The notes beneath the pieces were generated by a model. That model was not told the origin of the DNA. It did not search any database and saw only the letters and a program-made list of their open reading frames with translations. Made by a program: the position numbers and the translations under genes. Below, piece by piece: positions 11,733 to 23,941 of a stretch of DNA of 64,000 nucleotides (the first letter of the stretch is position 1; each line of letters starts with the position of its first letter). The DNA comes from Mya arenaria (lineage: Eukaryota; Mollusca; Bivalvia; Myida; Myidae), in assembly GCF_026914265.1 (NCBI RefSeq), contig NC_069125.1, forward strand, positions 64,593,479 through 64,657,478, written 5' to 3'.

Positions 11733-13706
11733 ATGATGCAAATATCAGATTTTCAAAGTGAGTGGAAGTGAATATTTTTTTAGTTGATTCAATATGTTCG
11801 ATTTATTTGGCTTACTCAGACTTAATATCATGTTTTCAAGTCATTTGAAATCCACTGTTAGTAACAGACTTGTTGACGTAGTCGTGGAAGGCCAACCAAT
11901 TATGATATTTCTCCGGTGACCTGACCGACCCTATTTAAAATTGTTGACTTTAATTATATTTTGTGTAAAGATATTGTTTGAAATATATAAGTATACATGA
12001 TGTGCAAGGTGGCTCTAAGAAAATCTAATGCATTACTCATTGACGAATGTCTGATAGTTTATTTGTGAAATATTTAAATTATGATGAAATTTGCTTTGTA
12101 ACCAAAGTTATACTTTGATGTTTTTCTTGGCATTTACTAACATGTCTACAATGTCACAAAATGAAAGAATTGTCAAGTTTTTCAACCAGGATATTAATTT
12201 CAAAATTTTTAAAATTGCTCAATAAGGAAAAATGGTTCTTAATTGTTCAGTGCACAGAGTCTTAACAAAGCATGTGACTAGTGCATTTTCTAGAAAATTT
12301 ACAGTATTTGATCAATGCCTGTATGCCAACAGGTTTTTGACAAAAAAGTAGTCATAATGCACCAGTCAATTGTAACCACGGCCCCCCCCCCAGGTCTCAG
12401 GGTATACTGGGGATAGCCGGGGAAATGGGCCGTGTTTTTACCTTTCAGGTGACCACGCAGTGCCTGGTGAATGCAGTGATTTTGTTTATACACAAAATAT
12501 AGCGTGGAATGGGCCTTACCTAGGGTCCCTTGGGTGCAGGGGCATTTGGCGGGGTTTTTACCATCAGTTCGTTCCAGCAGGGCGGGGATTTTACCCGGGG
12601 TTGGCTTGACTGAAAGTCAAAGTCCTTACTATTCCCCGGACCTGGGGAGGCTGTGGTCACAATTGACTCGTGCATAAAGGCATAAAAATAACTGCTATAT
12701 TGTCTTGTTTGTGAAGTTAACTCAACATTTTTTACTATTTTTAGAATCTAATTAGCTCTACTGCCAAGGGCTAGAAAAGCTAATGCTGTGGCCCGGTGTA
12801 TATCATGTGTTCATATGACCTTTTGGCAAGGCTTTCAATTGACTGATGGCGCAGTACCATTGTTTGTGCGTCGATCTGAACACAATTGCTTGTGAATGTT
12901 TGTTCAAATTATGCCCCTGGGGTCATTACTGGCCATGCCCCTGGGTTCACAATGTTTGTATACCTATATAGGGAAATATTTGAAAATCTTCTTGTCTGAA
13001 ACAGCTAGGCTCAAACCCTTGATATTTTGTTTGAATATGAACTACTGTCACTGGCACATATTAAAATAGTTCATCCAACTAATCTGCTTACTATATTTTC
13101 TGTCCTCACATGTTGAACATGCAGCGTTTTTATCTTACTGTAACGCAAAATGTTCAAAGTGATTTATATATTGCCTATTACACAAATATACATGCTCTGG
13201 ATTGAAAATGACCACAATAGCCATGCCAGAAGAGCATTTGCCCTCATGGGCCTCTTGTTATATAGAATAAGATTCATTTTTGTATTTTAAGCTCAAAGTG
13301 CTTAGGTTGACCTATTGTGATAGGGTGATCCGTCGTCTGTCTGTTGTCAACATTTTTCTTCAAATAACATTTCTTCCTAAGCCCTGGGACAACAAACTTC
13401 ACAGGAATGTTCCTTAGGTGGTCCTATTCCTGATTTCTTCAATAAAAGTGGTTCCATGCAGAAATCTGGTTGCCATGGCAACAGAAAGGAAAAATTTCAA
13501 AATTTTCTTCACAGAAACTGCTGGCCCGATTTCAACATGATATCGGGGAAATGTTCCTTAGATGAACCTATATCAATTTCCTTCAACTCATGTTTATTGT
13601 TAACAAAACATGGCTGCTAAGGATCAGGGCCACCTTTCACTATATGTCTTGAAAATAAATCTCTTCAGAAACCATATTGCCAATTTCAAAATATTTTCAC
13701 AGGAGT

Positions 13707-13742
<36 letters not shown>

Positions 13743-16700
13743 AAAAAACGGGACGCTTGATAGTTTAACCTTTAGCAATCAGGTGAATGATCTTGTCCCT
13801 CTTGTTTAAACAAATATTCACTTAAATGTGAAAATATGCAGTTCATCCTGTCTAGTATAGAAAACATCTTGTTTTACATGGAGAAATACATGTACAGATA
13901 TGTCCATTTTAGAATGTTAATTTTTATTTTATAGTAACTTATCTTCAAGTATGACATAAATCAGGCGCATAGTTAACAAATAGTTAACAAATTGTTTATC
14001 GCTTTAAATTATTTTGAGGTCAGCTTTCTTTCATCATTTGATCTTGGTGATAAATTAACTATTTCAGAAATTGGTGTTGGTTTGGCGGGGTTCGGCATTG
14101 CCTTTCTCTTCCTTGGCATTCTTTTCTTCTTTGATAAAGGACTACTCGCCATCGGCAATGTAAGTAAATTCTTGTGTAATAATTCTAATGACAGAAAAGC
14201 ACACATGTATGCAAATCACTTGTACGGTTATAGACAGGTTTGAGAAAAGGGATAGGGTACTTATGGTGAAACACACTGTGACACATTGTATTAAGCTTTG
14301 AACTACTTAAATATTTTGAATTTGACAGAAAAGTGTCAGCAATGTATGTAATTGAAATAGTTATAGGTTTCATAATCACATAATACAATTGTTAACAAAC
14401 TAAGAAGTATTTGATTTACATTTCACCTCATTTTAAAACTGAATTGCATCATGTGTCAACAACTAGGCAACTTAATCAAATCCTAGCGAAATATTGCAAA
14501 TAAACTTGAGGCAATATGTCAGGGCCAATATTTATGAAACTTAATCAGAATGTTTTCTTTGATGGTATTATTGAAACTGGGTCACATGAGGTTAGGAACT
14601 AGGTCACTTGGTCAAATCTTTGAAAAATCATGTCTAAAAATATTGGTATTGATTGGTCAGACTTTTTTCAAACTGTGTTCAGAATGTTCTCTGATAATCT
14701 TTTAAAGATGCACTCTTACTCCCAAGTAAGGTTTATCACAATGAATACAATTGTTTTTATATACCAAAACGGAAGACTAAATGTTGAAAACAATGGTTCT
14801 TATGAAGGATTCCAAGTTTATTTTGATGGAAAAGTGCACTAAACACGGTATTTAAACCTTATGAGACGATATAAGATAAGAGAAAATCTTTTAGCATTTA
14901 CCAATCATTTAATCTTTTTGCGTTTTCAGCTGTTAAATACACAGTTACATTTTTGTTATCAGTAATCAATATTTTCCATAAACCCATTTCTTAGTAAGAA
15001 GTTAAAGGTTTATCAGTCAAAAATTATGTTTGTGATATATGTGTATGTGTCGATTTTGAATAAGTGTGTCACTTTAAAGAAGGTAACCTGTGATCAAAAT
15101 TGGGCTACTAGGACAAATCTTAATGCTACACTATGAACAATATTTTTTTCTTTCAAACAATTGCAAACAAAGCTATATGTCATATCTCATATTCACTTTG
15201 CAATGGTACTGCATGATTTGTTTGAAATATTTCCCCAACACTTCATTTCCAATCAGATTGAATCTGTTTTGCCTAATCAAGCAGAGGATATCAATTCAAC
15301 TTAATAGCTTGTTAATTTTTTGGGTTGTTTGCGTCACTGTGGTGCAGAATAGCCATCAACTTTCTATCAAATACTGTTATACATACATTTAAGGTTAAAT
15401 AGCAAAATCACCTTGACATTTATAATTACCAAAAAACATGTAGTATACATAAAGCAACAGGGCAATTAAAATATATAAGATCATTGACAGTTTCACTGCA
15501 TGAAAAAACTATAAAACAATACCAAAAAGCATACGCGAAAGAATCATTTGTTTTTTTACAGATTTTATTCGTTTGTGGACTTGCTTTTGTGATTGGACTA
15601 GAAAGGACGTTCCGGTTTTTCTTTCAACGCCACAAAGTGAAAGCAACAGGGTTCTTCATGGGAGGCATGTTTGTTGTGCTTCTTGGTTGGCCCGTCATTG
15701 GAATGGTCTTAGAAATTTATGGATTTTTCTTATTATTTAGGTAAGTAAAAAAATAATCAAAAACTATATTTTACCTTATTACAGAGTTATTGCCCTTTGC
15801 CATTTTTTCTTGTTTGTAGCATTACTTCAATACTACTGGATGGAATTTAATTAAGCTGCATACAGAGGTACAGCACAATAAGAGGAAGTGCAGTGTACAA
15901 GAATTATAACTGTATTTAGTTACAAATGAACTGACCTTTATTATTGATTCTTTGTTATATTATAAAAAAGGTATTTTATGAGTCTGAGTCGAGACTCCCA
16001 TTTGAGACAGGTCAGTAATCATGGGCCCAGGTTTTCAATATAACACTTCCTTCCCTGTCTGCCAGTGTGGACCTTAAATTTTGATCAAGACATGCAAGTG
16101 GGTAGCCGAATGTGAAGAAAACTTGATAAGTTTGACTTTCACTTTGACACGAGATTGTGTGCTTTATTCATTATAAATTACTCCTCATTTTTTTTCTTTA
16201 AAACTACAATTTGTCAACTTTTATTTCAGTGGATTTTTCCCAGTAGCTGTTAACTTTTTACGAAGAGTACCTGTCATAGGAACCTTATTAAATTTACCAG
16301 GAATCAGATCTGTAAGATTTTTGACATGTTCAGTGTCACTGCCTTGAAAAAAATAATCTAAGTAATGGTTGAATGTTGTTACTGTTAGTAATTACTTGCA
16401 AAATAACTGGATTGATACGGCGCAGTCGCATAACTATTTATTTTGTATAAGTACATACTAACTACCTTTAATGTTTTTAAAGGTCTGCAATTTATGGTGT
16501 AAACTACCTACTATCATGAGCAAGCCACTGATTATGTCTATCTCTTTGCATGATTTAAATCAATAATGACTGACTGCTGGAAATACTGCCTTTTGATTGA
16601 TAAAAAAAACTGTTGGCCACTAAATTTTCTTTAAAAAATAATACAGATGTTGTATGGTTAAATGATTATAACATGATTTGAATTGTTTTGATTGTTTGGA

Positions 16701-16905
16701 TATTAAAGTTTAAATCTATTAATTTTGGGACAACCTAATTTAATGTCAAAAATATGCTTTTTGAGCAAATGGATGTTACATCTTTTATTTAACTTAATTA
16801 TAAATCCATTACTTAATTATTAATCCAGGAATGTTCACTAATTCATTTTGCTTATCCCTCTTACAGATTGCAGACAAAGTCGGAGAGTCCAATTCAATGG
16901 TATAG
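11733..16905 (+). CDS. GOT1B: GOT1B, Golgi transport 1 vesicle-transport protein, five exons
   Basis: Exons are 11733-11757, 14068-14159, 15562-15740, 16230-16311 and 16867-16905; the phases (1, 0, 2, 0) agree and all introns are GT-AG. The first exon encodes only MMQISDFQ plus one base, starts at tandem ATGs, and follows an in-frame TAA at 11721. The protein is 138 residues, the same length as human GOT1B, and matches it throughout: IGVGLAGFG, FFDKGLLAIGN, GLAFVIGLERTFRFFF, KATGFFMGG, GFFPVAVNFLRRVP, LLNLPGIRS and the C-terminal DKVGESNSMV. Four membrane helices lie at about 10-30, 36-53, 68-87 and 89-106. Got1 proteins are small Golgi/ER tetraspan proteins that support COPII-dependent ER-to-Golgi traffic and vesicle fusion. 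Intron 1 (2.3 kb) has accumulated a MITE and two hairpin-ended repeats. The 3' UTR end is unclear because a satellite-bearing element begins about 140 bases past the stop. Confidence 0.97.
12357..12675. mobile_element. MITE with ~35-bp terminal inverted repeats, in GOT1B intron 1
   Basis: The left end reads ATGCACCAGTCAATTGTAAC and continues into a C-rich run; the reverse complement of the right end (12675 leftward) reads ATGCACGAGTCAATTGTGAC, then CCACAGCCTCCCCAGG. About 31 of 35 positions agree. The interior is G/C-rich and has no coding frame, as expected of a non-autonomous DNA transposon. A clean target-site duplication is not visible. Confidence 0.8.
12751..13259 (+). mobile_element. 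hairpin-ended dispersed repeat A, GOT1B intron 1
   Basis: The left end, TTAGCTCTACTG, pairs with AAAAGCTAA a few bases on. The right end has a perfect stem GCCC-TCAT-GGGC at 13240-13251, directly followed by CTCTTGTT. The interior includes AAATTATGCCCCTGGG near 12910, a word shared with the element at 21.4-22.6 kb. There are no coding frames, so it is a non-autonomous element. Exact ends are inferred by comparison with the related copies in this window. Confidence 0.6.
13284..13808 (+). mobile_element. hairpin-ended dispersed repeat B, GOT1B intron 1
   Basis: It begins near AAGCTCAAAGTGCTT and ends at CTCTTGTTT. The interior has TGTTCCTTAGGTGGTCCT and AACTTCACAGGAATGTTCC, closely similar to bases 21515-21550 of the larger element downstream. 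It is therefore a diverged, shorter copy of the same family. The right-end hairpin is degenerate here. Confidence 0.6.
13708..13739. repeat. (TA)n microsatellite
   Basis: About 16 TA dinucleotides in a row lie inside dispersed repeat B, close to its right end. Confidence 0.95.
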
Positions 16906-17043
16906 TTGCCTCACATTTTGTACTTTCATGCATGCCAGCTAGAACAAAATAACCGGTTACTGTATTTAAGTGCCAAATTTCGTTGTACAAGTTCCACAAT
17001 CATTGTACAAGTTCCACAAACATGGTCAATTTGGAAGCTTTTT

Positions 17044-19942
17044 AGCTCGACTATTCGAAGAATATGTAGAGCTATACTACTCACTCAAGCGTCGGCGTTG
17101 GCGTCACACCTTGGTTAAGGTTTTGCATGCAAGCACACATAGGTTAATATCACAGCAACTACTTGAGGTATTGCATTGAGACTTGATACAATGGTACTCA
17201 ACCATCCAACCTACTTAATTAACCAAGTAAGATAACTCTTGTTTGCATTTAATGCAAATAATAGGCCTTTATTGTTCGACTTAGAAATTCTGGTTAAGGT
17301 TTTGCGTGCAAGCACACATTGGTTAATATCTCAGGAACTACTTGAGGTATTGCATTGAGACTTGATACACTGGTACTCAACCTTCCAACCTACTTAATTA
17401 ACCAAGTAAGATAATTCTTGTTTGCATTTAATGCAAATAATAGGCCTTTATTATTCGACTTAAAAATTCTGGTTAAGGTTTTGCGTGCAAGCACAGATAG
17501 GTTAATATCTCAGCAACTACTTGAGGTATTGCATTGATACTTGATACAATGGTACTCAACCATCCAACCTTCTTAATTAACCAAGTTAGATAACTCTTGT
17601 TTGCATTTAATGCAAAAAATTGCTCTTTATTATTCGACTTAAAAATTCTGAATAAGGTTTTGCGTGCAAGCACACATAGGTTAATATCTCAGCAACTACT
17701 TGAGGTATTGCATTGAGACTTGATACAATGGTACTCAACCATCCAACCTACTTAATAAACCAAGTAAAATAACTCTAGTTTGCTTTAAATGCAAATAATA
17801 ATCCTTTATTATTCGACTTAGAAATTCTGGTTAAGGTTTTGCGTGCAAGCACACATAGGTTAATATTTCAGTAACTTCTTGAGGTTTTGCATTGAGACTT
17901 GATACAATGGTACTCAAGAATCCAACCTTCTTAATTAACCAAGTTAGATAACTCTTGTTTGCATTTAATGCAAATAATTGCTCTTTATTATTCGACTTAA
18001 AAATTCCGGTTAAGGTTTATAGGTATAGGTTAATATCACAGCAACTACTTGAGGTATTGCATTGAGACTTTATACAATGGTACTCAACCATCCAACCTAC
18101 TTAATTAACCAAGTTAGATAACTCTAGTTTGCATTAAATGCAAATAATTGCTCTTTATTATTCAACTTAAAAATTCTGGTTAAGGTTGTGCGTGCAAACA
18201 CACATAGGTTAATATATCAGCAACTTCTTGAGGTATTGCATTGAGACTTGATACAATGGTACTCAACCATCCAACCTACTTAATTAATCAAGTAAGATAA
18301 CTCTAGTTTGCATTTAATGCAAAAATAGACCTTTATTATTCGACTTTAAAATTCTGGTTAAGGTTTTGCATGCAAGCACACATAGGTTAATATCTCAGCA
18401 ACTACTTGAGGTATTGCATTGAGACTTGATACAATGGTACTCAACCATCCAACCTACTTAATAAACCAAGTAAGATAACTCTAGTTTGCTTTTAATGCAA
18501 ATAATAATCCTTTATTATTCGACTTAGAAATTCTGGTTAAGGTTTTGCGTGCAAGCACACATAGGTTAATATTTCAGCAACTTCTTGAGGTTTTGCATTG
18601 AGACTTGATACAATGGTACTCAAGAATCCAACCTTCTTAATGAACAAAGTTAGATAACTCTTGTTTGCATTTAATGCAAATAATTGCTCTTTATTATTCG
18701 ACTTAAAAATTCTGGTTAAGGTTTTGCGTGCAAGCACACATAGGTTAATATCTCAGCCACTACTTGAGTTATTGCATTGAAACTTTATACTATGGTACTC
18801 AACCATCCAACCTACTTAATTAATCAAGTTAGATAACTCTAGTTTGCATTAAATGCAAATAATTGCTCTTTGTTATTCGACTTAAAAATTCTGGTTAAGG
18901 TTGTGCGTGCAAGCACACATAGGTTAATATCTCAGCAACTTCTTGAGGTATTGCATTGAGACTTGATACAATGGTACTCAACCATCCAACCTACTTAATT
19001 AACCAAGTATGATAACTCTAGTTTGCATTTAATGCAAAAAATAGACCTTTATTATTCGACTTTAAAATTCTGGTTAAGGTTTTGCGTGCAAGCACACATA
19101 GGTTAATATCTCAGCAACTACTTGAGGTATTGCATTGAGACTTGATACAATGGTACTCAAGAATCCAACCTTCTTAATTAACCAAGTAAGATCACTCTAG
19201 TTTGCAATTAATGAAAATATTTGCCCTTTTTTTATTCAACTAAGATATTCTGGTTAAGGTTTTGCATGCAAGCACACAAAGGTTAATATCTCAACAACTT
19301 CTTGAGGTATTGCATTAAGACTTTATACAATGGTACTCAACCATCCAACCTACTTAATTAACCAAGTTAGATAACTCTAGTTTGGATTATATTCAAATAA
19401 TGGCCCCTTTTTTAGACATAGAAATTCTGATTAAGGTTTTGCTTGTTACCACTTTTAAGTCAATACCTCAGCGAATACATCATATATTGCATTGAAACCT
19501 TACACACATGCTCCCAACCATTTAACCTTCTTCTTTAATCAAGTAAGATAACTCTATCTTTCATATTTTATAATTTTAGCCTCTTTATTATGCAACTAAA
19601 TTCTGGTTAAGGTCTTGCATGTTAGCATACATAGGATAATATCTCAGCAATTACTTGATGTATTGCATTGAGACTTTATACAATGATATTCAACCACCCA
19701 ACTTAATTGAATAACCAAGTAAGATAACTGTATTTTGCAAATAATGGCCCTTTATTATTAGACTAAAAAATTCTGGTTAAAATGTTCCATGTAAAAACAT
19801 TTATGTTAATATCTCAGCACTACATGTATTGCATTCAAATTATCTAACAGTGATCCATGCATGTTTTGCCAAAACTTTTCAATCCTTACACTGAAAAGTG
19901 GTGGAATAGTCGAGCGCGCTGTCTCTGTGACAGCTCTTGTTT
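17044..19942 (+). mobile_element. satellite-bearing element with inverted ends and terminal hairpins
   Basis: A core of ~178-bp tandem repeats is framed by unique ends. GCTCGACTATTC at 17045-17056 has its exact inverse GAATAGTCGAGC at 19904-19915. The left end can fold (TAGCTC with GAGCTA). The right end carries a perfect 6-bp stem GCTGTC/GACAGC (19918-19934), followed by TCTTGTTT. There is no transposase. The plan recalls the non-autonomous, tandem-repeat-cored elements described from bivalves (Helitron-associated and pearl-like types), but a Helitron CTRR end is not clear. It lies 140 bases past the GOT1B stop and may contribute to its 3' UTR. Confidence 0.7.
17105..19800. repeat. ~178-bp satellite, about 15-16 copies with a four-unit higher-order repeat
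   Basis: The motif GGTTAAGGTTTTGCGTGCAA recurs every 177-181 bases. Units include TTGCATTGAGACTTGATACA and GGTACTCAACCATCCAACCT. Units near 17650 and 17830 match those near 18357 and 18540 better than their neighbours (for example the shared variants AATAAACCAAG and ACTCAAGAATCCAACC), giving a period of about 710 bp, four units. The last two or three copies, after about 19250, are much more diverged. Two copies carry AATAAA within TTAATAAACC. Confidence 0.93.
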
Positions 19943-20282
19943 ATGTATAGTGTCATGTTTGAATAACAAGAGCACATTTGTCATTAAATTAGTCATTTGT
20001 AGAATGGATTGATATACCGTCCTCCGCAATAATCATTACTTTCAAATTATCCTCACTTTTACTAGATTTGAAGTGAAAATCATTGCAGAAATGTTACACA
20101 TTGAAAACCTACTTGTAGACAATTTGTTTTTCTCTTACAGAAAAAGCATTCTGCATAACTCGTCACTAGCTTCCTTGTGATATAATTTTATGAAAGGTCA
20201 GAATTCCTTCTGGTACATTCAGAAGCCCCTTTTGCTTTGAATATGTGTATATCTTTTATTTGCCTGAAGGTTGTTTATTTGC
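19943..20282. other. unique spacer between two arrays
   Basis: AT-rich sequence. A splice-acceptor-like TTTCTCTTACAG at about 20130-20141 is followed by a short frame that stops after five codons. It is in phase with GOT1B exon 4, but that is weak evidence for an alternative last exon. Nothing else is seen. Confidence 0.3.
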
Positions 20283-20915
20283 CTGAAGGTTGCTATATAT
20301 ATCTTTGATGTGCCCTTTGTATCTCTTTGATATGCCCAGTGTATATCTCTGATGTGCGCTGTGTATGTCTTTGATGTGCCCTGTGTATATCTTTGATATG
20401 CCCTATTTATATCTTTGATATGCCCAGTGTATATCTCTGATGTGCGCTGTGTATGTCTTTGATGTGCCCTGTGTATATCTTTGATATGCCCTGTGTATAT
20501 CTTTGATATGCCATGTGTATATCTTTGATATGCCCTGTGTATATCTTTGATATGCCATGTGTATATCTTTGATATGCCCTGTGTATATCTTTGATATGCC
20601 CTGTGTATATCTTTGATATGCCCTGTGTATATCTTTGATATGCCATGTGTATATCTTTGATATGCCATGTGTATATCTTTGATATGCCCTGTGTATATCT
20701 TTGATATGCCCTGTGTATATCTTTGATATGCCATGTGTATATCTCAGATGTGCCCTGTATATATCTCTGATGCGCCCTGTGTATATCTCTGATGCGCCCT
20801 GTGTATATCTTTGATGTGCCCTGGGGGTATATCTCTGATATTCCCTGTTTGTATCTCTGATGTACCCTGTGTATATCTCTGGAAGTGCCCTGTTTGTATC
20901 TCTGATGTGCCCTGT
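20283..20915. repeat. 22-bp minisatellite, about 28 copies
   Basis: Units read close to TGTGTATATCTTTGATATGC followed by CC. Centre copies alternate CCCTG and CCATG versions; copies at both ends drift to CTCTGATG forms. Three units make 66 bases, so all three minus-strand frames stay open for 170-205 codons with a repeating IKDIHRAYQRYTQGISKIYT pattern. These are artefacts, not proteins. Confidence 0.95.
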
Positions 20916-21390
20916 GTGATATGCTGGTGATGGAATATTTGTATACTGAACCATTTAGGCCTGACCAGTGATGACCTTGTGTTGGACAGAGAGCACAGAC
21001 TTGTGAGTGGAGAATACTGTACAAAGACAGTTGGGATGCTCAATGCTTTATGGACATGGTGATCAGTAAAGACATACACATGAGGTTGTCCAAAGTGTGA
21101 GATTTAATACATGTGTTTCAGATATGCCAGTGATAATGCTAAGAACATTGTCCATGTATAAAATATTAAAAAAGTGTTCACATAGGAAATCTAATATTTT
21201 GTCTTTACAACGTTAAATTTGTCTTTTGTTTATGTTGATGATTGTTTATGAATTACCATAGAATATTTTCATTTTGTTACCTTGTCTTGTGTGCTAGACA
21301 TTTAAGAGAAGTCCATTATGGTTGTTGTATTTCAGTGTGACATTATACATTGGTAAGTAATAGTTATGTGAAATATGTCCATTTTTTTTA
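20916..21390. other. unique AT-rich spacer
   Basis: No supported gene, splice pattern or repeat is seen between the 22-bp array and the next hairpin-ended element. Confidence 0.4.
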
Positions 21391-22599
21391 AGCTCACCTG
21401 AGCATGTAGTGTTCAAGGTGGGCTGTTGTGATCGTTTTTTCTCTGATGTCTGATGTCCATCGTAAACAATTTCTATAAACAACATTTCACCCTAAACAGG
21501 TTGGACAATTTTGATGAAACTTCACAGGGATGTTCCTTTTTGTGGTGTCCTTTGAAAACTAATTCCATCAGAACCCATGGCAACTAAAAAGAAAACGTTT
21601 AAAAATCTTATTAACAAAATCGTAAGGCACAGAGCTTAGATACTTGGTGTATAACATTGTCTAGTGGTCCTCTACCAATTTGATACTTGGTGTATAACAT
21701 TGTTTAGTGGTCCTCTACCAATTTGATACTTGGTGTATAACATTGTCTAGTGGTCTTCTACCAATTTGATACTTGGTGTATAACATTGTCTAGTGGTCCT
21801 CTACCAATTTGATACTTGGTGTATAACATTGTCTAGTGGTCCTCTACCAATTTGATACTTGGTGTATAACATTGTCTAGTGGTCCTCTACCAATTTGATA
21901 CTTGGTGTATAACATTGTCTAGTGGTCCTTTACCAATAAGGGTCAAAAGCTGCCTCACCTCTTTTGACCTACTTTCTTTTCTCTGTAGCTACAGCACTGA
22001 TATTTGGACCATGTGTATAGTTTTGAATACAAATATCAATGTTGTCTTTGGTGACCTTGATTGTGATAATTTGACCTACTTTCTATTTTTTTAAGCTACA
22101 GTATTGGAATTTGGATCATGTGTACAGTGTTGCAATCAAATATAAATGTTTTCTTTGGATGACCTTGACTCTGACCTTTTGACCTATTTTCTTGTTTATG
22201 AAGCTACAGCAATGACTGTGTGTACAGTTTTATTATATGCATATCAATGTTGAGCTTGGATTACTTTGATTGTGACCTTTTGATGTACTTCCTTATTTTT
22301 GAAGCTACTTTAATGAAATTTGGAACATGTGTACATGTGCACAGTTTTGAAAACAGACATCAAGCTTAGAAATTTAGTGTGTAACATTGTCCAATTGTCC
22401 TGTACCAATTTTGTTCAAATTATGCCATGGGTTCAAAAATGGCCCCACCCTTGGTCACCTATGGTACATAGAGATATAAAAGAAAACAACCTTAAAACTC
22501 TACCGCTAAGATATTTGGTGCATACATTGTTGAGTGGTACCAAAGGTCTTAAACCTTTAATCAGTCGAGCGATTTAGAGCCATCATGGCCCTCTTGTTT
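21391..22599 (+). mobile_element. hairpin-ended dispersed repeat C with internal 43-bp array
   Basis: The left end AGCTCACCTGAGC folds on itself (GCTCA-CC-TGAGC). The right end has GCCA-TCA-TGGC at 22579-22589, then CCTCTTGTTT. The interior shares TTGATGAAACTTCACAGG and GATGTTCCTTT with repeat B, and GTTCAAATTATGCC with repeat A. Between about 21970 and 22330, a looser ~100-bp theme (GACCTACTTTC, GAAGCTAC, GGACCATGTGTA) repeats about four times. There is no coding content. This is the longest copy of the family in the window. Confidence 0.7.
21655..21935. repeat. 43-bp tandem repeat, about 6.5 copies
   Basis: Near-identical 43-bp units contain GATACTTGGTGTATAACATT and GTCTAGTGGTCCTCTACCAA. 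The high identity, one or two changes per copy, points to recent expansion inside element C. A single related unit (GTGTGTAACATTGTCCAATT) survives at 22375. Confidence 0.95.
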
Positions 22600-23780
22600 A
22601 TTTAGTTTTATGTTTGAAATGAATGTTTATTGCATGATTTATTTATTTGTACAAGTGCAAATATACCTGAAAGTTAGCAAACAATGTAATACTGTTTATG
22701 CAACAGTTACATCTTCATTGTTTTTAGCTTCCACATTACTTTAATGTATCTGTTGTTTCAGAAAATCATGTCAGGGTGTGATGCTTAAGGCTCAAGACAA
22801 AGTGCACATTAATTTATCTATAAGTTTTAATATTTTCTTTAATGAAATTGATACACTAGCATATATACCATTTTTTCATCTTTAATGTTTTATGTTTTTC
22901 ATATACATGTTTGTTTTATTGCAAATGAAAGACCTATGACTAATATTTCAGAATTAACAGAAACATTTTATGAATTGCCTTCATGGTTTTACTGCTAAAT
23001 AGTTCATGCTGTTCTTTTCCTTTCATTAGATTCCGCCAATAAGTCCCATATTTGAAATAAATTGTGTTGTATAAGAAATATTACCTGGGCGTTATTTTAT
23101 GGAAATAGGACTTCTGAAATACTTTCTTTGTGACATAACAGTTGTATTGTTTTGCCAGGACGTTCTTCTACCCTGAATTCAGCTACTGAGACAAATCTAC
23201 AAGCATTTTAATCCACATTATGTATCTTCAAAAACATTAGTTTTCAATTTCTATCTGTTCATCCCATAAGTATTTTGTTTTATTTGGATTTAAAATGTAT
23301 GTATTCGATTATAATGTCTTAATTACATTGGTGAACAAATAATTTTGCACCAAACTCTGCATATAAAATCAGTCAACAAATGTGTTGAACAAAATGATTT
23401 TGTTGTACTTCCATTGTTTCGCCAAATTTTGTAACTAAATTCATGACAACAATTGTTCTGAATATGTGTAAATTTTATTAATAAAATTTGTAAACAAATG
23501 TCTGTATGTCTGTATTTTATAAGTGGGAATGGGTAATGGCTGTTCAGTTATTTCTTTCTTAACAATAATGTTAATGGGTTTTAACATGATTTGTTATCGA
23601 TTTCCAGGATATGGCGTAATGCATGTGAGTAAGGTTTTCTTAACATTTTTGCTCTGGTTTAGGTTTGCATCCCTTTGTGTATTTGGCTGTCTATCAAAAC
23701 ATGCAGTGGTTCGTCTACTTTAAACTTTGGTCAATCATTTTTATTATATACCCATCATAAATCCATAGGCAATACATATC
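22600..23780. other. AT-rich intergenic
   Basis: No coding evidence. AATAAA words at about 23056 and 23479 could serve as poly(A) signals for a very long plus-strand transcript, but nothing ties them to GOT1B. Confidence 0.35.
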
Positions 23781-23941
23781 ACAAAATACGGTAGTCCGTA
23801 TTCCACTCCAGTGCAATACGGTCGTATTCCACTCTTGTGACGTCACGTCATAACAAGTATCGTTGCGCAACGTCATAAAACAAAATACTGCGTCGTTAAA
23901 ATGACATTTATTATGAAAACATGTGGCTTTTAAGTGATCTA

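Noticed and set aside
13992-14243. Starting GOT1B at an ATG-like site at 13992 in the exon-2 frame
   Set aside because: That reading adds about 27 unrelated residues across a clear TTTCAG acceptor; the 11733 start gives the conserved N terminus and exact family length.
14630-15392. Open frames of 70-100 codons in GOT1B intron 2
   Set aside because: AT-rich intron sequence with no family resemblance, lying between two well-supported exons.
20142-20159. Alternative GOT1B last exon after TTTCTCTTACAG
   Set aside because: Only five codons, and the exon at 16867 already gives the conserved DKVGESNSMV end.
20219-21079. Minus-strand frames of 111-205 codons with IKDIHRAYQRYTQ-type repeats
   Set aside because: Product of the 22-bp minisatellite; three frames are equally open.
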